IMG/VR virus record: IMGVR_UViG_3300047994_000592
Location: 1-20,485 of that record
Source: a virus
Direction: 5' to 3' (one strand)
Length of the DNA: 20,485 bases
The notes below the pieces were generated by a model, which did no database searches, was not told where the DNA came from, and saw only the letters and a program-made list of their open reading frames with translations. Each line of letters opens with the position of its first letter. The stretch's first letter is position 1. The translations under genes and the position numbers were made by a program. Below, piece by piece: positions 1 to 7,545 of the stretch.

Positions 1-333
1 TCAGCTACGCGCCAGGCGGCGCGCGGTCATGAGGAGCATTTTGCGATCTTCCGCCGAGCAGGCGCGGTAGAGGCGCATTAGGGCGAGTTCATCGCCCAGG
101 AGCGAACCGGTTTCCCCGGAAACGAGATAGCCGAGCGAGGTGTTCAGGACCTTCGCGATGCGCTCCATATTGTCGCGGACCTGGCCGGCGCGGTCCGTCT
201 CCCATTGGGCGATGGCGGAGCGCGAGACGTTCAGGCGTGCCGCGAATTCATCCTGTGTGAGATTTGCCGCGAGGCGCAAAGCGCGGATGCGGGCGCCGAC
301 GGTCTCGGTGGGGGGCTGTTTCTTTGTTGCCAT
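1..333 (-). CDS. XRE-family transcriptional regulator, probable prophage repressor
   Basis: A 110-residue DNA-binding protein. Residues about 12-70 form a Cro/C1-type helix-turn-helix, with the recognition segment in LTQDEFAARLNVSRSAIAQW, followed by a conserved tail of that fold (SLGYLVSGE). The C-terminal 35 residues are helical and may dimerise. There is no peptidase domain of the LexA/CI type, so any induction would not be by self-cleavage. It is the only gene on the minus strand and diverges from the rest, as a lysogeny repressor or Cro-like regulator would. I chose the ATG at 333; a GTG at 348 adds five residues (MLESR) but has no better ribosome binding site. The family is clear. The role as repressor of the rightward genes is inferred from position and from the palindrome at 391-407. 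Confidence 0.85.
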   Translation of the reverse strand: MATKKQPPTETVGARIRALRLAANLTQDEFAARLNVSRSAIAQWETDRAGQVRDNMERIAKVLNTSLGYLVSGETGSLLGDELALMRLYRACSAEDRKMLLMTARRLARS

Positions 334-368
334 ACGGCTTTCTAACACGCTGGCTGGCGCGACGCCAT

Positions 369-407
369 GTTAGTATTTCTTGACAAATAAAGTTAGTTAT
401 ACTAACT
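369..407. promoter_or_regulatory. Divergent control region with a palindromic operator candidate
   Basis: Between the repressor and the rightward genes lies a perfect palindrome, AGTTAGT-TAT-ACTAACT (391-407). A related half-site, GTTAGTAT, lies at 369-376. A TTGACA hexamer at 380-385 is a good -35 for rightward transcription, and the palindrome covers the positions where its -10 would fall. No strong -10 is present at the standard spacing. This fits a repressor site that blocks the rightward promoter. The palindrome and hexamer are read directly; binding by the adjacent XRE protein is inferred. Confidence 0.5.
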
Positions 408-439
408 GCTCCCGGAGCATCTATCGGGGGAGCAAGGCG

Positions 440-727
440 ATGCCGCTGGCAAGAGAATGGACAAAACAGGCGGATTTTACGATCTGCCAGATGCGGGGCG
501 GGGGTGCGACCTGGGCGCAGATTGGGCTGACTCTGGGGTTGTCACGAAACACGGTGATCGAACGGGGGCGGCGGCTGCGGGCGGAGGCGCCGGTGCGGGT
601 AGCGTCACCTGTGGTGGCGGAGGAGGATGTGATGGCGGACCCGAACCGGGGACCGCTACGGGCGGGGCATCCGCTGACCTGGGGGTTGCTGACGGATGAG
701 CCCTATCCGGGGCATGACGCGAAATGA
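440..727 (+). CDS. Small HTH protein, GcrA-like or phage regulatory
   Basis: A 95-residue protein. Residues 1-45 carry a helix-turn-helix (TWAQIGLTLGLSRNTVIERG) similar in layout to the GcrA-type/AsnC-like HTH of alphaproteobacteria. A short C-terminal motif, PLRAGHPLTWGLLT, resembles a segment I associate with small alphaproteobacterial HTH proteins. The reading frame is open from about 380, but the ATG at 440 is preferred because GGGGGAGCAAGG (426-437) is a good ribosome binding site and homology-like sequence starts there. The stop overlaps the next start (ATGA at 724-727), so the two genes are probably translationally coupled. Its target is unknown. It is the first gene rightward of the operator, so it could be an early regulator or part of packaging initiation. 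Confidence 0.6.
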   Translation: MPLAREWTKQADFTICQMRGGGATWAQIGLTLGLSRNTVIERGRRLRAEAPVRVASPVVAEEDVMADPNRGPLRAGHPLTWGLLTDEPYPGHDAK

Positions 728-1206
728 GCGGCGTGGTGCGGGCGCTGCCGCAAGCGGCGGTGTTGGGCTCGGGGGTTCGGGTGCGGCCGGTGGCGGCGCG
801 GGGTGGCGCGATGACGGCGGGGGAGATTGTGGCGCGGCTGGAGGCGGCGGGGGCGGTGCTGCTGGCGATGCCGGCGCGGGGGTATTCCACGCATATGCGG
901 CAGATGAAGTTTGATATCGTGCATACTGCGCTGGAGGCCTATGGCTGGGGCAGCGCGATGGCGCGGCCGCCGGCGCCGAGTGCTGAGGAGATCAGCCTGA
1001 TGGATGAGGCTTTTGGGTGGCTGGGGCTGATCCCCGAGACGAAATATGTGCTGCGGCGGGTGCTGGGGGCGCGGGCGCTGGTGCATCCGCTGACGGAGCG
1101 GCATCTTTACTCCTGGCGGCGGTTGGGCGCGGCTTTGGGGACGGACCATAAGGCGGTGCAGCGCTGGCATGCCGAGGGCGTGGAGCTGCTGGTGCGGTTG
1201 ATTTGA
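724..1206 (+). CDS. DUF6362-like phage protein, possible small terminase subunit
   Basis: A 160-residue protein. The C-terminal part (about residues 100-160) contains WRRLGAALGTDHKAVQRWHAEG, a helix-turn-helix-like segment that follows a helical region. The general pattern recalls DUF6362-type phage proteins found near terminase genes. The first 29 residues are low-complexity, and an in-frame ATG at 811 (MTAGEIVARLEA) could be the real start. The ATG at 724 overlaps the upstream stop and would be coupled to it. No other small-terminase candidate is visible before the large subunit at 2416, which makes DNA recognition for packaging a reasonable but unproven role. The family assignment is from memory of the pattern, not from a search. 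Confidence 0.5.
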   Translation: MSGVVRALPQAAVLGSGVRVRPVAARGGAMTAGEIVARLEAAGAVLLAMPARGYSTHMRQMKFDIVHTALEAYGWGSAMARPPAPSAEEISLMDEAFGWLGLIPETKYVLRRVLGARALVHPLTERHLYSWRRLGAALGTDHKAVQRWHAEGVELLVRLI

Positions 1207-1214
1207 AGAATTAG

Positions 1215-1350
1215 GAAGCAAGACGTTCTTTTTTGAAAAAAAAGAACCAAAAAACTTTTGTCCTGGGGGCAGCGGTGTTGGAATCACGAAGCCCCCAAGG
1301 AGCAAAAGTTTTTTGCGGAGCTTTTTTACAAAAAAGCGACCACTTTCTTG
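1215..1350. repeat. REP-like twin repeat, pair A
   Basis: Two AT-rich hairpin repeats in inverted orientation. The left copy (1215-1268) is the most degenerate of the family; its inner stem is GTTCTTTTTT paired with AAAAAAGAAC. The right copy (1302-1350) is close to consensus, with GCAAAAGTTTTTTGCGGAGC followed by the T/A hairpin. A GGGGGC / GCCCCC pair (1265-1270, 1291-1296) joins the arms. The pair fills most of the gap between the early genes and the outer membrane protein gene. The T-rich hairpins could end transcription in either direction. Confidence 0.8.
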
Positions 1351-1438
1351 TTTTTTGGCAAGATTCCTTTCACCCATACCGTGCAATTGTATGAACCGGG
1401 GGCCAGAAGGCGCCGGACTGTGACATTTTTACGCTGTT

Positions 1439-1452
1439 TGTAAGCGCTTGCA
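1439..1452. promoter_or_regulatory. LacI/GalR-type operator-like palindrome
   Basis: TGTAAGCGCTTGCA is a near-perfect 14-bp palindrome centred on CG. It lies 40 bp before the outer membrane protein start and resembles the general LacI/GalR family operator (TGNAANCGNTTNCA-like). If real, it would place this gene under host control by a sugar-responsive regulator, not under phage late control. No regulator of that family lies in the window, and no convincing -35/-10 pair is seen next to it. A chance palindrome is possible. Confidence 0.3.
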
Positions 1453-1492
1453 TTTGTTACAAAAGATGTTGTTTTTTGGGGGTTTTGAGCAG

Positions 1493-2305
1493 ATGAAGGG
1501 GGGCGTGGTATCGCTCGCTGGGATGTTTTGGGTGGCCGCGGTGGCATATGGCCAGGCCGCGGCGCCGAGCATCAACGCGGCCGAGACCACGGTTCATCTG
1601 GGGTTGACGGCGGGTTACGGGAATTATGAGGAGAATGTGCAGCCGCAGGATACCGAGGCGGGTGCGCTGCTGGGGGTTGAGGCGGGGGTGGGGTCGCTGA
1701 CGCCAAGCGGGTTTGGGCGGTTTGGCTGGCCGGATGTTTATGCCAATGTCAGCTATGATTTTTCGGCGGGGTTTTTGGATTATCGCGGCAATTTGCTCGA
1801 CCAGGACAACACGCCGTATTTGGCGCATGACCGCAGCTATTATAACACGGCGATTGTGCGGCTGGGGTTGGGGCGGCCGATTTCTGGCGATGCCGAGATT
1901 ATCCCCTATGCCGCCGGCGGGTATCAGAACTGGTACCGCAATGTTGGCGGTGCGGCGGGGTATGGCGAGTTTTATCAGACCGGGATGGTGGGCGGCGGGC
2001 TCAAGCTGGACGTGGCGGCCACACCTTTGCTGATGGTGAGTGCGGATGCCGAGGGGTTTGCGGTGACGGGGGGTGGCGTTTCCGTACCATCCCAGAATTT
2101 CAGCGGGGATTTTGGGACGAGTGCGGAGGAGCGCGTGTCTTTGGATGCCGAGTATCGCTTAAACGATTCGTGGCATGCGTTTGCCGGGCTGGGGGTGACG
2201 CATTATGGGTTTACCGGGTCCAGGGCTGGCGGGTCTGGTGCGTATGAGCCTTTGAGCACCACGCTGCAGGTGAATTCGATTTTTGGGCTAGCTTACGGGT
2301 TTTAA
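1493..2305 (+). CDS. Secreted beta-barrel outer membrane protein (lysogenic-conversion candidate)
   Basis: A 270-residue protein. Residues 1-22 form a Sec signal peptide (MKGG, hydrophobic core, cleavage near AYGQAA). The rest shows alternating polar/aromatic beta-strands with Tyr/Gly-rich turns (HLGLTAGYGNYEEN, YANVSYDFSAGFLDYRGN). It ends in a terminal phenylalanine after GLAYGF, the usual C-terminal signal for outer membrane barrel insertion. The frame is open upstream to a TTG at 1448, but the ATG at 1493 puts the signal peptide at the N-terminus. It is not a structural phage protein. It sits alone between a repeat pair and the terminase, as accessory 'moron' genes do. It could alter the lysogen's surface, for example to exclude other phages. 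The specific family is not recognised. Confidence 0.7.
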   Translation: MKGGVVSLAGMFWVAAVAYGQAAAPSINAAETTVHLGLTAGYGNYEENVQPQDTEAGALLGVEAGVGSLTPSGFGRFGWPDVYANVSYDFSAGFLDYRGNLLDQDNTPYLAHDRSYYNTAIVRLGLGRPISGDAEIIPYAAGGYQNWYRNVGGAAGYGEFYQTGMVGGGLKLDVAATPLLMVSADAEGFAVTGGGVSVPSQNFSGDFGTSAEERVSLDAEYRLNDSWHAFAGLGVTHYGFTGSRAGGSGAYEPLSTTLQVNSIFGLAYGF

Positions 2306-2350
2306 TTTATTTTCTAACTGAGCGTTATTTTCGATTGCCCACTTGCCCCA

Positions 2351-2374
2351 TCTTGGCATATACGTCTTGGCATA
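2351..2374. repeat. Tandem 10-bp direct repeat upstream of the terminase gene
   Basis: TCTTGGCATA occurs twice (2351-2360 and 2365-2374) with a 4-bp spacer, so the centres are 14 bp apart. It lies about 50 bp before the terminase start in an otherwise featureless 110-bp gap. A weak sigma-70-like pair, TTGCCC (2335-2340) and TATACG (2359-2364), overlaps it with an 18-bp spacer. The repeat could be a site for an activator or repressor of the late (head and tail) genes. The repeat is seen; the function is inferred. Confidence 0.4.
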
Positions 2375-2415
2375 CTGGTTCTTAACGCGCACCGGCGGGT
2401 ATTGACCTAACATTC

Positions 2416-3777
2416 ATGAGTGAGGCGGCGGGGTTTTTGGGCTTCGCCCGCCATGTGATGGCTGAATCTTCCAAGGTGCCGGCGCGGCACCATGAATTGC
2501 TGATCGCCCGGCTTGAGGAAGTGGTGACCGGGGGGTGCGAGCGGCTGATGGTGCAGATGCCGCCGGGCTCGGCGAAGTCGACATATGGGTCGATTTTGTT
2601 TCCGGCGTATTTTCTGGGCCGGCACAAAAAGGCGCAGGTGATTGCAACAGCGCATACGGCGTCGCTCGCGGATTATTTTGGCCGGCATGTGCGCGAGACG
2701 CTGGAGGCGCATGGCGGGTTGCTGAGCGTGAAGATTGCGGAGAAGAGCCGGGGGGCTGCGAGGTTTGCAACCGCTGCGGGTGGCGAATATTTTGCCGCCG
2801 GGGTGCGCGGACCGATTACCGGCCGGCGGGCGGATTTGATCCTGATTGATGATCCGATAAAATCCTGGGCGGAGGCGGAGAGCCAGACGTATCGGGATGC
2901 GCTGTATGATTGGTACCGGGCGGAGCTTTCGGCACGGCTGAAGCCGCGCGGGCGGATTGTGCTGATGATGGCGCGCTGGCACGAGGATGATCTGGCGGGC
3001 CGGCTCATGGCGGGCGAGCGGGCGTGGAACTGCCTGACGTTGCCGGAGATTGCCGGCGAGGGGGACGCGCTGGGGCGGGCACCGGGCGAGGTGCTGTGGC
3101 CGGAATGGCAGGATGCGGCAGCGGTTGAGCGCCGGCGGCTGGAAGTGGGGGAACGCACGTTCTCTGCGATGTATCAGCAGAATCCGCGGCCGCCGGAGGC
3201 GGCGTTGTTCAAGGTGGATAACATAAAAGTGCTGGCGGAGGCGCCGGTTGTGTCGCGCACGATACGAGCGTGGGATTTAGCCGCGAGCCTGCCGGCGCAG
3301 GGGCGCGACCCTGATTATACGGTGGGGCTGAAGCTGGGCCATACCGCCGACGGCCGGCTGGTGGTGCTGGATGTAGTGCGGTTTCAGGGCTCGCCGGCGC
3401 AGGTGGAGGCGCGGATAGATGCAACCGCCCGGCTGGATGGCGCGCAGACGGTGGTGGCGCTGCCGCGGGACCCCGGGCAGGCGGGGGCGGCACAGATTGC
3501 CATGCTGAGCCGGATGCTGGCGGGGTTTCAGATTTTGGCGTCGCCGGAGATGGGGGCCAAGGAAATGCGCGCGCGGCCGGCGGCGACGCAGGTGGATGCG
3601 GGGAACCTGGCGATTGTGGCCGCACCTTGGAATGATGCGTTTTTGGCTGAGATAAGGGCTTTTCCGGATTCGCGGAAGGATGACCAGGTGGATGCGCTCT
3701 CGCGCGCTGTGAATACGCTGGCGACGACGCATGGGCACCTGGCACGGCGGGTTAGTGTGCCGCTGCTGGGGAGGTAA
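2416..3777 (+). CDS. terL: Phage terminase large subunit
   Basis: A 453-residue DNA-packaging motor that translocates and cuts phage DNA at the portal. The ATPase domain comes first: Walker A MPPGSAKST at residues 48-56, Walker B LILIDD at 141-146, and a coupling region LMMARWHEDDL near 183-193. The C-terminal RNase H-like nuclease follows, with acidic residues in AWDLAAS (D287) and DDQVDALS (D422, D423, D426). Length and motif order are normal for the family, so the protein looks intact. No clear Shine-Dalgarno site precedes the ATG at 2416. The next gene is the portal, the usual neighbour, separated by a repeat pair. Confidence 0.95.
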   Translation: MSEAAGFLGFARHVMAESSKVPARHHELLIARLEEVVTGGCERLMVQMPPGSAKSTYGSILFPAYFLGRHKKAQVIATAHTASLADYFGRHVRETLEAHGGLLSVKIAEKSRGAARFATAAGGEYFAAGVRGPITGRRADLILIDDPIKSWAEAESQTYRDALYDWYRAELSARLKPRGRIVLMMARWHEDDLAGRLMAGERAWNCLTLPEIAGEGDALGRAPGEVLWPEWQDAAAVERRRLEVGERTFSAMYQQNPRPPEAALFKVDNIKVLAEAPVVSRTIRAWDLAASLPAQGRDPDYTVGLKLGHTADGRLVVLDVVRFQGSPAQVEARIDATARLDGAQTVVALPRDPGQAGAAQIAMLSRMLAGFQILASPEMGAKEMRARPAATQVDAGNLAIVAAPWNDAFLAEIRAFPDSRKDDQVDALSRAVNTLATTHGHLARRVSVPLLGR

Positions 3778-3781
3778 GTAA

Positions 3782-3942
3782 GAGGTCGCTTTTCTGTCGA
3801 AAAGCTCGGCAAAAGACTTTTGTCCCGAAGGCTTGGGTGATGGAAACGGCGTTGCCTTTATGACGGACTGTTAGATTGGTATCTGCATAGAATGGCAAAA
3901 GTTTTTGGGACGCCTTTTCTCAAAAAGGCGCTGCTTTCTTTC
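3782..3942. repeat. REP-like twin repeat, pair B
   Basis: Inverted pair between the terminase and portal genes. The left arm is 3782-3831 and ends in CTTTTGTCCCGAAGG. The right arm is 3895-3942 and starts GCAAAAGTTTTTGGG. Both arms keep the inner T-tract/A-tract hairpin (GCTTTTCTGTCGAAAAGC; GCCTTTTCTCAAAAAGGC), but with substitutions that are often compensated on the other side of the stem. That is evidence for selection on, or recent ancestry of, the hairpin. About 60 bp of unrelated sequence lies between the arms. Confidence 0.75.
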
Positions 3943-3964
3943 TATTTTGGGTTTGTGAGGCGGG

Positions 3965-5359
3965 ATGTTTGAGACGATTTGTGACACGGTGCCGGCCGAT
4001 GGTGCGATGCCGGCCCGCGTTGCTCGGCTGGATGTTCTACGGCGCGTGCTGGAGGGGACGATCTATGATAATCTGCCCTACCAGTTTCATGAGGAGCGAA
4101 ATGGCGCAGGGGAATATGTGCCGTTGCGGCAACGCCGGCCCTCCGTGCGGTACGGGTTGTGCCGGATTGTGGTTGAGGATTCCGTGGCGTTGCTGTTCAG
4201 CGCTGGGCATTTTCCCGCGGTGGAGTGCGCCGATGCGGAGCTGGTGAAGACGCTGGGCGATGTTGTTTGCGAGACGCGGCTGAATGAGGTGATGATTGAT
4301 GCCGCGATTCGCGGGTCGATTGGGTCCGTGGCGATTTTGATGCGGGTGCTGCGGGGGCGGGTGTTTTTTTCCGTGATGGAGAGCCTGTATTTGACGCCGG
4401 TGTGGAGCGTGGAGGCGCCCGATACGCTGAGCCGGGTGACGGAGAAATACAAGGTTTCAGGGGCTGACCTTGCCGCGCAGGGTTATGAGAATGTGGATGC
4501 AGGGACGATTTATTGGTTCCAGCGGGCTTGGGATGAGAATGCTGAGACGTGGTTTTTACCTTGGGCGGTGAATGATCCGATTGCGCAGCCAATGCGGGAT
4601 GCTGAACGCAGCGTGGTGCATGGGCTGGGGTTTGTGCCGGTGGTTTGGATTCGGAATCTGCCGGGGGGTGATGCCGTGGATGGGACTTGTACGTTCCGCT
4701 CCGCGATCGAGACAAATATTGAGATTGATTATCAGCTCAGCCAGGCGGGGCGGGGGCTGAAGTATAGTTCGGATCCGACGCTGCTGATCAAGGAGCCGGC
4801 GACGAGTGATTCAGAGATTGTCAAAGGTGCTGGAAATGCTTTGGTCGTTTCAGAGAAGGGCGATGCGAAGCTGCTGGAGATTGGCGGAACGGCTTGTGAT
4901 GCGGTGATATCGTATGTGCGGACGTTGCGGGAGTTTGCGCTGGAGAGTGTGCATGGGAACCGGGCGAGCGCGGACCGGTTGACGGCGGCGCAGTCTGGCC
5001 GGGCGCTGGAGCTAATGAATCAGGGGTTGATCTGGCTGGCGGATAATCTGCGGATTTCCTATGGGACCGGCGGGATTCTGGCGCTGATGAAGATGGTGGT
5101 GCGGGCGTCCGCGGTGTTTCCGTTGGTGGTGATGGGCGAGACCATTCCGGCCTTGGATGCGAAGCAGCGGCTGAGTTTGCGATGGCCGCGTTGGTATCCG
5201 CTCTCGGCGGATGACCGGCTGAAGGAGGCGCAGGCGGTCGCCACGCTGACGAATGCCGGGCAGCTCTCGCGCGAGACGGCAGTGAAGACGATCGCGGGAG
5301 CGCATGGGGTTACGGATGTTGCGGCCGAGTTGGATGCGATTGATCAGGATACGCCATGA
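3965..5359 (+). CDS. Phage portal protein (Gp6-like)
   Basis: A 464-residue protein placed directly between the terminase and the scaffold/capsid genes. In tailed phages this is where the portal, a ring through which DNA enters the head, is encoded. The sequence matches the SPP1 Gp6-like portal pattern in outline. There is an N-terminal wing (VRYGLCRIVVEDSVALLFSA), a beta-rich middle with IYWFQRAWDENAETWFLPW, and a helical C-terminal half that holds the stem/crown region (GLIWLADNLRISYGTGGILALMKMV). The length suits the family. GAGGCGGG just before the ATG is a reasonable ribosome binding site. The stop overlaps the next start (ATGA, 5356-5359). The exact subfamily is uncertain. Confidence 0.8.
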   Translation: MFETICDTVPADGAMPARVARLDVLRRVLEGTIYDNLPYQFHEERNGAGEYVPLRQRRPSVRYGLCRIVVEDSVALLFSAGHFPAVECADAELVKTLGDVVCETRLNEVMIDAAIRGSIGSVAILMRVLRGRVFFSVMESLYLTPVWSVEAPDTLSRVTEKYKVSGADLAAQGYENVDAGTIYWFQRAWDENAETWFLPWAVNDPIAQPMRDAERSVVHGLGFVPVVWIRNLPGGDAVDGTCTFRSAIETNIEIDYQLSQAGRGLKYSSDPTLLIKEPATSDSEIVKGAGNALVVSEKGDAKLLEIGGTACDAVISYVRTLREFALESVHGNRASADRLTAAQSGRALELMNQGLIWLADNLRISYGTGGILALMKMVVRASAVFPLVVMGETIPALDAKQRLSLRWPRWYPLSADDRLKEAQAVATLTNAGQLSRETAVKTIAGAHGVTDVAAELDAIDQDTP

Positions 5360-5736
5360 GCGATGAGAACGAAGACTGGCAGGCCCGTGCGGAGAGTGCG
5401 GAGGCGGCGTTGAGCCGGGTGCAGGCGGAGGCGGATGCGCGGCTGGTTCATGCCGAGTTGAAGGCTGAGGCGTTGCGGGCGGGTATGGTGGATCTTGACG
5501 GGTTGAAGCTGCTGAATACGGCGGAGGTTCGGCTGACGGAGCGCGGCGAGGTTGCGGATGCGGCGGCGCTGCTGGCGAAGTTGAAGCGGGCGAAGCCTTG
5601 GTTGTTTGGGCAGGGAATGTCGTCTTCCGCGGCGGCGAATCCGCCGCGGCCGGAGCCGCCGCGGATGCGCCATGCGAATGAGTTGAGCCATGAGGAATGG
5701 GTGGCGGCGCGGGCTGCACTGTTGCGGCGGCGGTAG
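5356..5736 (+). CDS. Scaffold-like capsid assembly protein
   Basis: A 126-residue, highly charged, mostly helical protein. Residues 1-50 are an Ala/Glu/Arg-rich probable coiled coil (WQARAESAEAALSRVQAEAD). A middle segment, GMVDLDGLKLLNTAEV with LLAKLKRAKPWLF, resembles capsid scaffolding proteins. The C-terminus is proline-rich and then basic, consistent with a capsid-binding tail. It is translationally coupled to the portal gene by an ATGA overlap and precedes the major capsid gene, the standard scaffold position. No protease domain is present, so any maturation protease is elsewhere or absent. Confidence 0.65.
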   Translation: MSDENEDWQARAESAEAALSRVQAEADARLVHAELKAEALRAGMVDLDGLKLLNTAEVRLTERGEVADAAALLAKLKRAKPWLFGQGMSSSAAANPPRPEPPRMRHANELSHEEWVAARAALLRRR

Positions 5737-5746
5737 CCTGGAAACG

Positions 5747-5872
5747 TAAGCGGTCGTTTTTTGAAAAAAGCTCCGCAAAAACTTTTTTGTCCCCGGGGGA
5801 CGGTGAAACATCCCGTGTAAAAGTTACAAAAGTTTTTTGGCTCTTTTTTTCAAAAAAGAACTTCTCTCTTGA
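5747..5872. repeat. REP-like twin repeat, pair C
   Basis: Inverted pair between the scaffold-like and capsid genes. The left arm (5747-5799) keeps GCGGTC, a GTTTTTTGAAAAAAGC hairpin, TCCGC and CTTTTTTGTCC. The right arm (5826-5871) keeps CAAAAGTTTTTTGG and a CTTTTTTTCAAAAAAG hairpin. The arms are only 26 bp apart, the closest of the five pairs. In RNA this would form a hairpin just upstream of the capsid gene's ribosome binding site (AGGAG, 5888-5892), so it may set the level of capsid messenger. Confidence 0.8.
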
Positions 5873-5901
5873 ATCATGCATAGCACTAGGAGCTTTCGCC
5901 G

Positions 5902-7224
5902 ATGGGTATCCAAAACTTTCCGGCTGCGCTGCAGCCGATTATTCAGCAGGGCTTTCTGGAGCGTGAGTTCGAGACGGCGTTGAAGTCGCGGCTGGGGTAT
6001 CGGCTGATTGCCGATCGCGAGGAGTTCGCGGTGGGGATTGGCGAAACCTTGACCAAGACGCGGGCAGGGTTGAAGCCGAGTGTGACGGTGCCCCTGGCGG
6101 CGGCGAGCAATACGAATCTGGATAACGGCTTGACGTCCACCAACTGGGGCGTGGAGCAGTACACGATTTCGCTCAATTTTTATGCGGCGACGCAGGACCT
6201 CAACATGGTGACGAGCCGGGTGGGGATTGCGAGCCAGTTTCTGCAGAATGCCGCAACGAATGGCGAGCAGGCGGCGCGCAGCCTGGACGAGCTGGCGCGC
6301 AATGCGTTGTTTGCACTGTATTTTGGTGGCAACACGCGGGTGATTGCGACGCTGGGTTCGGCTGGGCCGAATGTGGAGGTTGATGATATCCGTGGGTTTC
6401 AGACGGCGTTTTCCAATGGCGTGCAGCAGAATGTTTCCGCGACCTATCCGTTGACCGTTACCGTGGGTTCCGACAATTACACGCTGGTGAATGTGGTGCC
6501 GGATGCGACGAATGCTTCGACGGCGCCGAATGGGATTTCCGGGCAGTTGCAGTTCTCCACCAATGTAACGGTGGCGGATGCGACCGTGGGCATGCTGGTG
6601 CAGGCGGCGACGGCGAGCAGCATTGTACGGCCGGCGAGCCGGTTGACGACGGCGGCGTTGCAGGCCACCGATACGCTGAGCATGGGCAATCTGCTGGATG
6701 CGGTGGCGCTGTTGCGGCGCAATGCGGTGCCACTGGTGGATGGGGTTTATAATTGTTATCTCGATCCGGTTTCGGCGCGCCAGTTGTTTTCCGATCCGGA
6801 TTTTAAGCAGTTGTTTCAGGGTGCGACCTCGTCCAATCCGGTGTTCCGGCAGGGGATGGTGAGTGACTTTTTGGGGTTGCGGTTTATTACGACCACGGAG
6901 GCCTATGTGCAGAGCCATCCGAGCATTTCGAATCTGTTCGTACGGCGGCCGATTGTTTGTGGGCAGGGTGCGCTGATTGAGGGCGATTTTGCGGGCATGG
7001 CGGCGGATGATGTGGCGCCGAAGGACAGCCTGGTGAACGTGATTGATAACGTGGCGATGGTGACGCGCGAGCCGATCGACCGCTTGCAGCAGATTATCGC
7101 GCAGAGCTGGTATTGGATTGGCGGGTTCTGTGCCCCCTCCGACACCACGACCACGCCGAATGTGGTGCCAACGGCAACCAATGCCAATTACAAGCGAGCG
7201 GTGATGATCGAGCATATCGGTTAA
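5902..7224 (+). CDS. Major capsid protein, HK97-fold
   Basis: A 440-residue capsid subunit. The N-terminal arm (MGIQNFPAALQPIIQQGFLEREF) leads into a long spine-like segment. The C-terminal third has the P-domain/A-domain pattern of HK97-type capsids, with LLDAVALLRRNAVPLVDGVY, then DPVSARQLFSDPDFKQLFQG and a FLGLRFITTTEAY strand. Residues about 165-235 are a Thr/Val-rich beta segment that looks like an inserted surface domain, making the protein somewhat long for the family. A strong AGGAG site at 5888-5892 precedes the ATG. Position after the scaffold and before the small connector genes agrees with the call. Confidence 0.85.
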   Translation: MGIQNFPAALQPIIQQGFLEREFETALKSRLGYRLIADREEFAVGIGETLTKTRAGLKPSVTVPLAAASNTNLDNGLTSTNWGVEQYTISLNFYAATQDLNMVTSRVGIASQFLQNAATNGEQAARSLDELARNALFALYFGGNTRVIATLGSAGPNVEVDDIRGFQTAFSNGVQQNVSATYPLTVTVGSDNYTLVNVVPDATNASTAPNGISGQLQFSTNVTVADATVGMLVQAATASSIVRPASRLTTAALQATDTLSMGNLLDAVALLRRNAVPLVDGVYNCYLDPVSARQLFSDPDFKQLFQGATSSNPVFRQGMVSDFLGLRFITTTEAYVQSHPSISNLFVRRPIVCGQGALIEGDFAGMAADDVAPKDSLVNVIDNVAMVTREPIDRLQQIIAQSWYWIGGFCAPSDTTTTPNVVPTATNANYKRAVMIEHIG

Positions 7225-7235
7225 GGAGCGGAACG

Positions 7236-7544
7236 ATGTCAACGGGTGCGACGCAACCATTCCGGCCGGCCGGGACGGCGCATGTGAGTGCCACCACCAG
7301 TGCGGCGAGTATTGCGCTGGTGGGCGGTGGGAACGCGGTGCTGGTTTATAATTCCACGAGTGCCACGGCGTTTTTCCGGCTGGGCGGGGCGGGCGGGCTG
7401 ACGGCCACCACGTCTGACACGCCGGTGCCGGCGGGGGCGAGGATGCTGGTGGGAGCTGGGCCGTTTGTGAGCTATGCTGCGGTGGTGCTGAGTACGGGGA
7501 CGGGCACGGTGTATTTTACGCTGGGCGACGGGGATACGTACTGA
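7236..7544 (+). CDS. Small beta-rich head protein, decoration-like
   Basis: A 102-residue protein. It is rich in Thr, Ala, Gly and Val, with alternating strands (ALVGGGNAVLVYNS, TVYFTLGDG) and almost no charged residues, which suggests a compact beta-sandwich. It follows the major capsid gene by 11 bp with a good ribosome binding site (AAGGAGCGG, 7223-7231). Small proteins of this type in this position are often capsid decoration or head-surface proteins. The frame is open upstream into the capsid gene, but the ATG at 7236 is the first one with a binding site. The role is inferred from composition and position. Confidence 0.55.
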   Translation: MSTGATQPFRPAGTAHVSATTSAASIALVGGGNAVLVYNSTSATAFFRLGGAGGLTATTSDTPVPAGARMLVGAGPFVSYAAVVLSTGTGTVYFTLGDGDTY

Positions 7545-7545
7545 G

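Noticed and set aside
2351-2374. A sigma-54 promoter from the TTGGCA repeats
   Set aside because: The GG and GC elements are not at the required 12-base distance; the spacing is set by the 14-bp repeat period instead.
5824-7260. Long minus-strand open frame opposite the capsid gene (478 codons)
   Set aside because: It is antisense to a convincing HK97-fold capsid gene, its product is Arg/His/Pro-rich as expected from a GC-rich shadow frame, and it has no recognisable domain.
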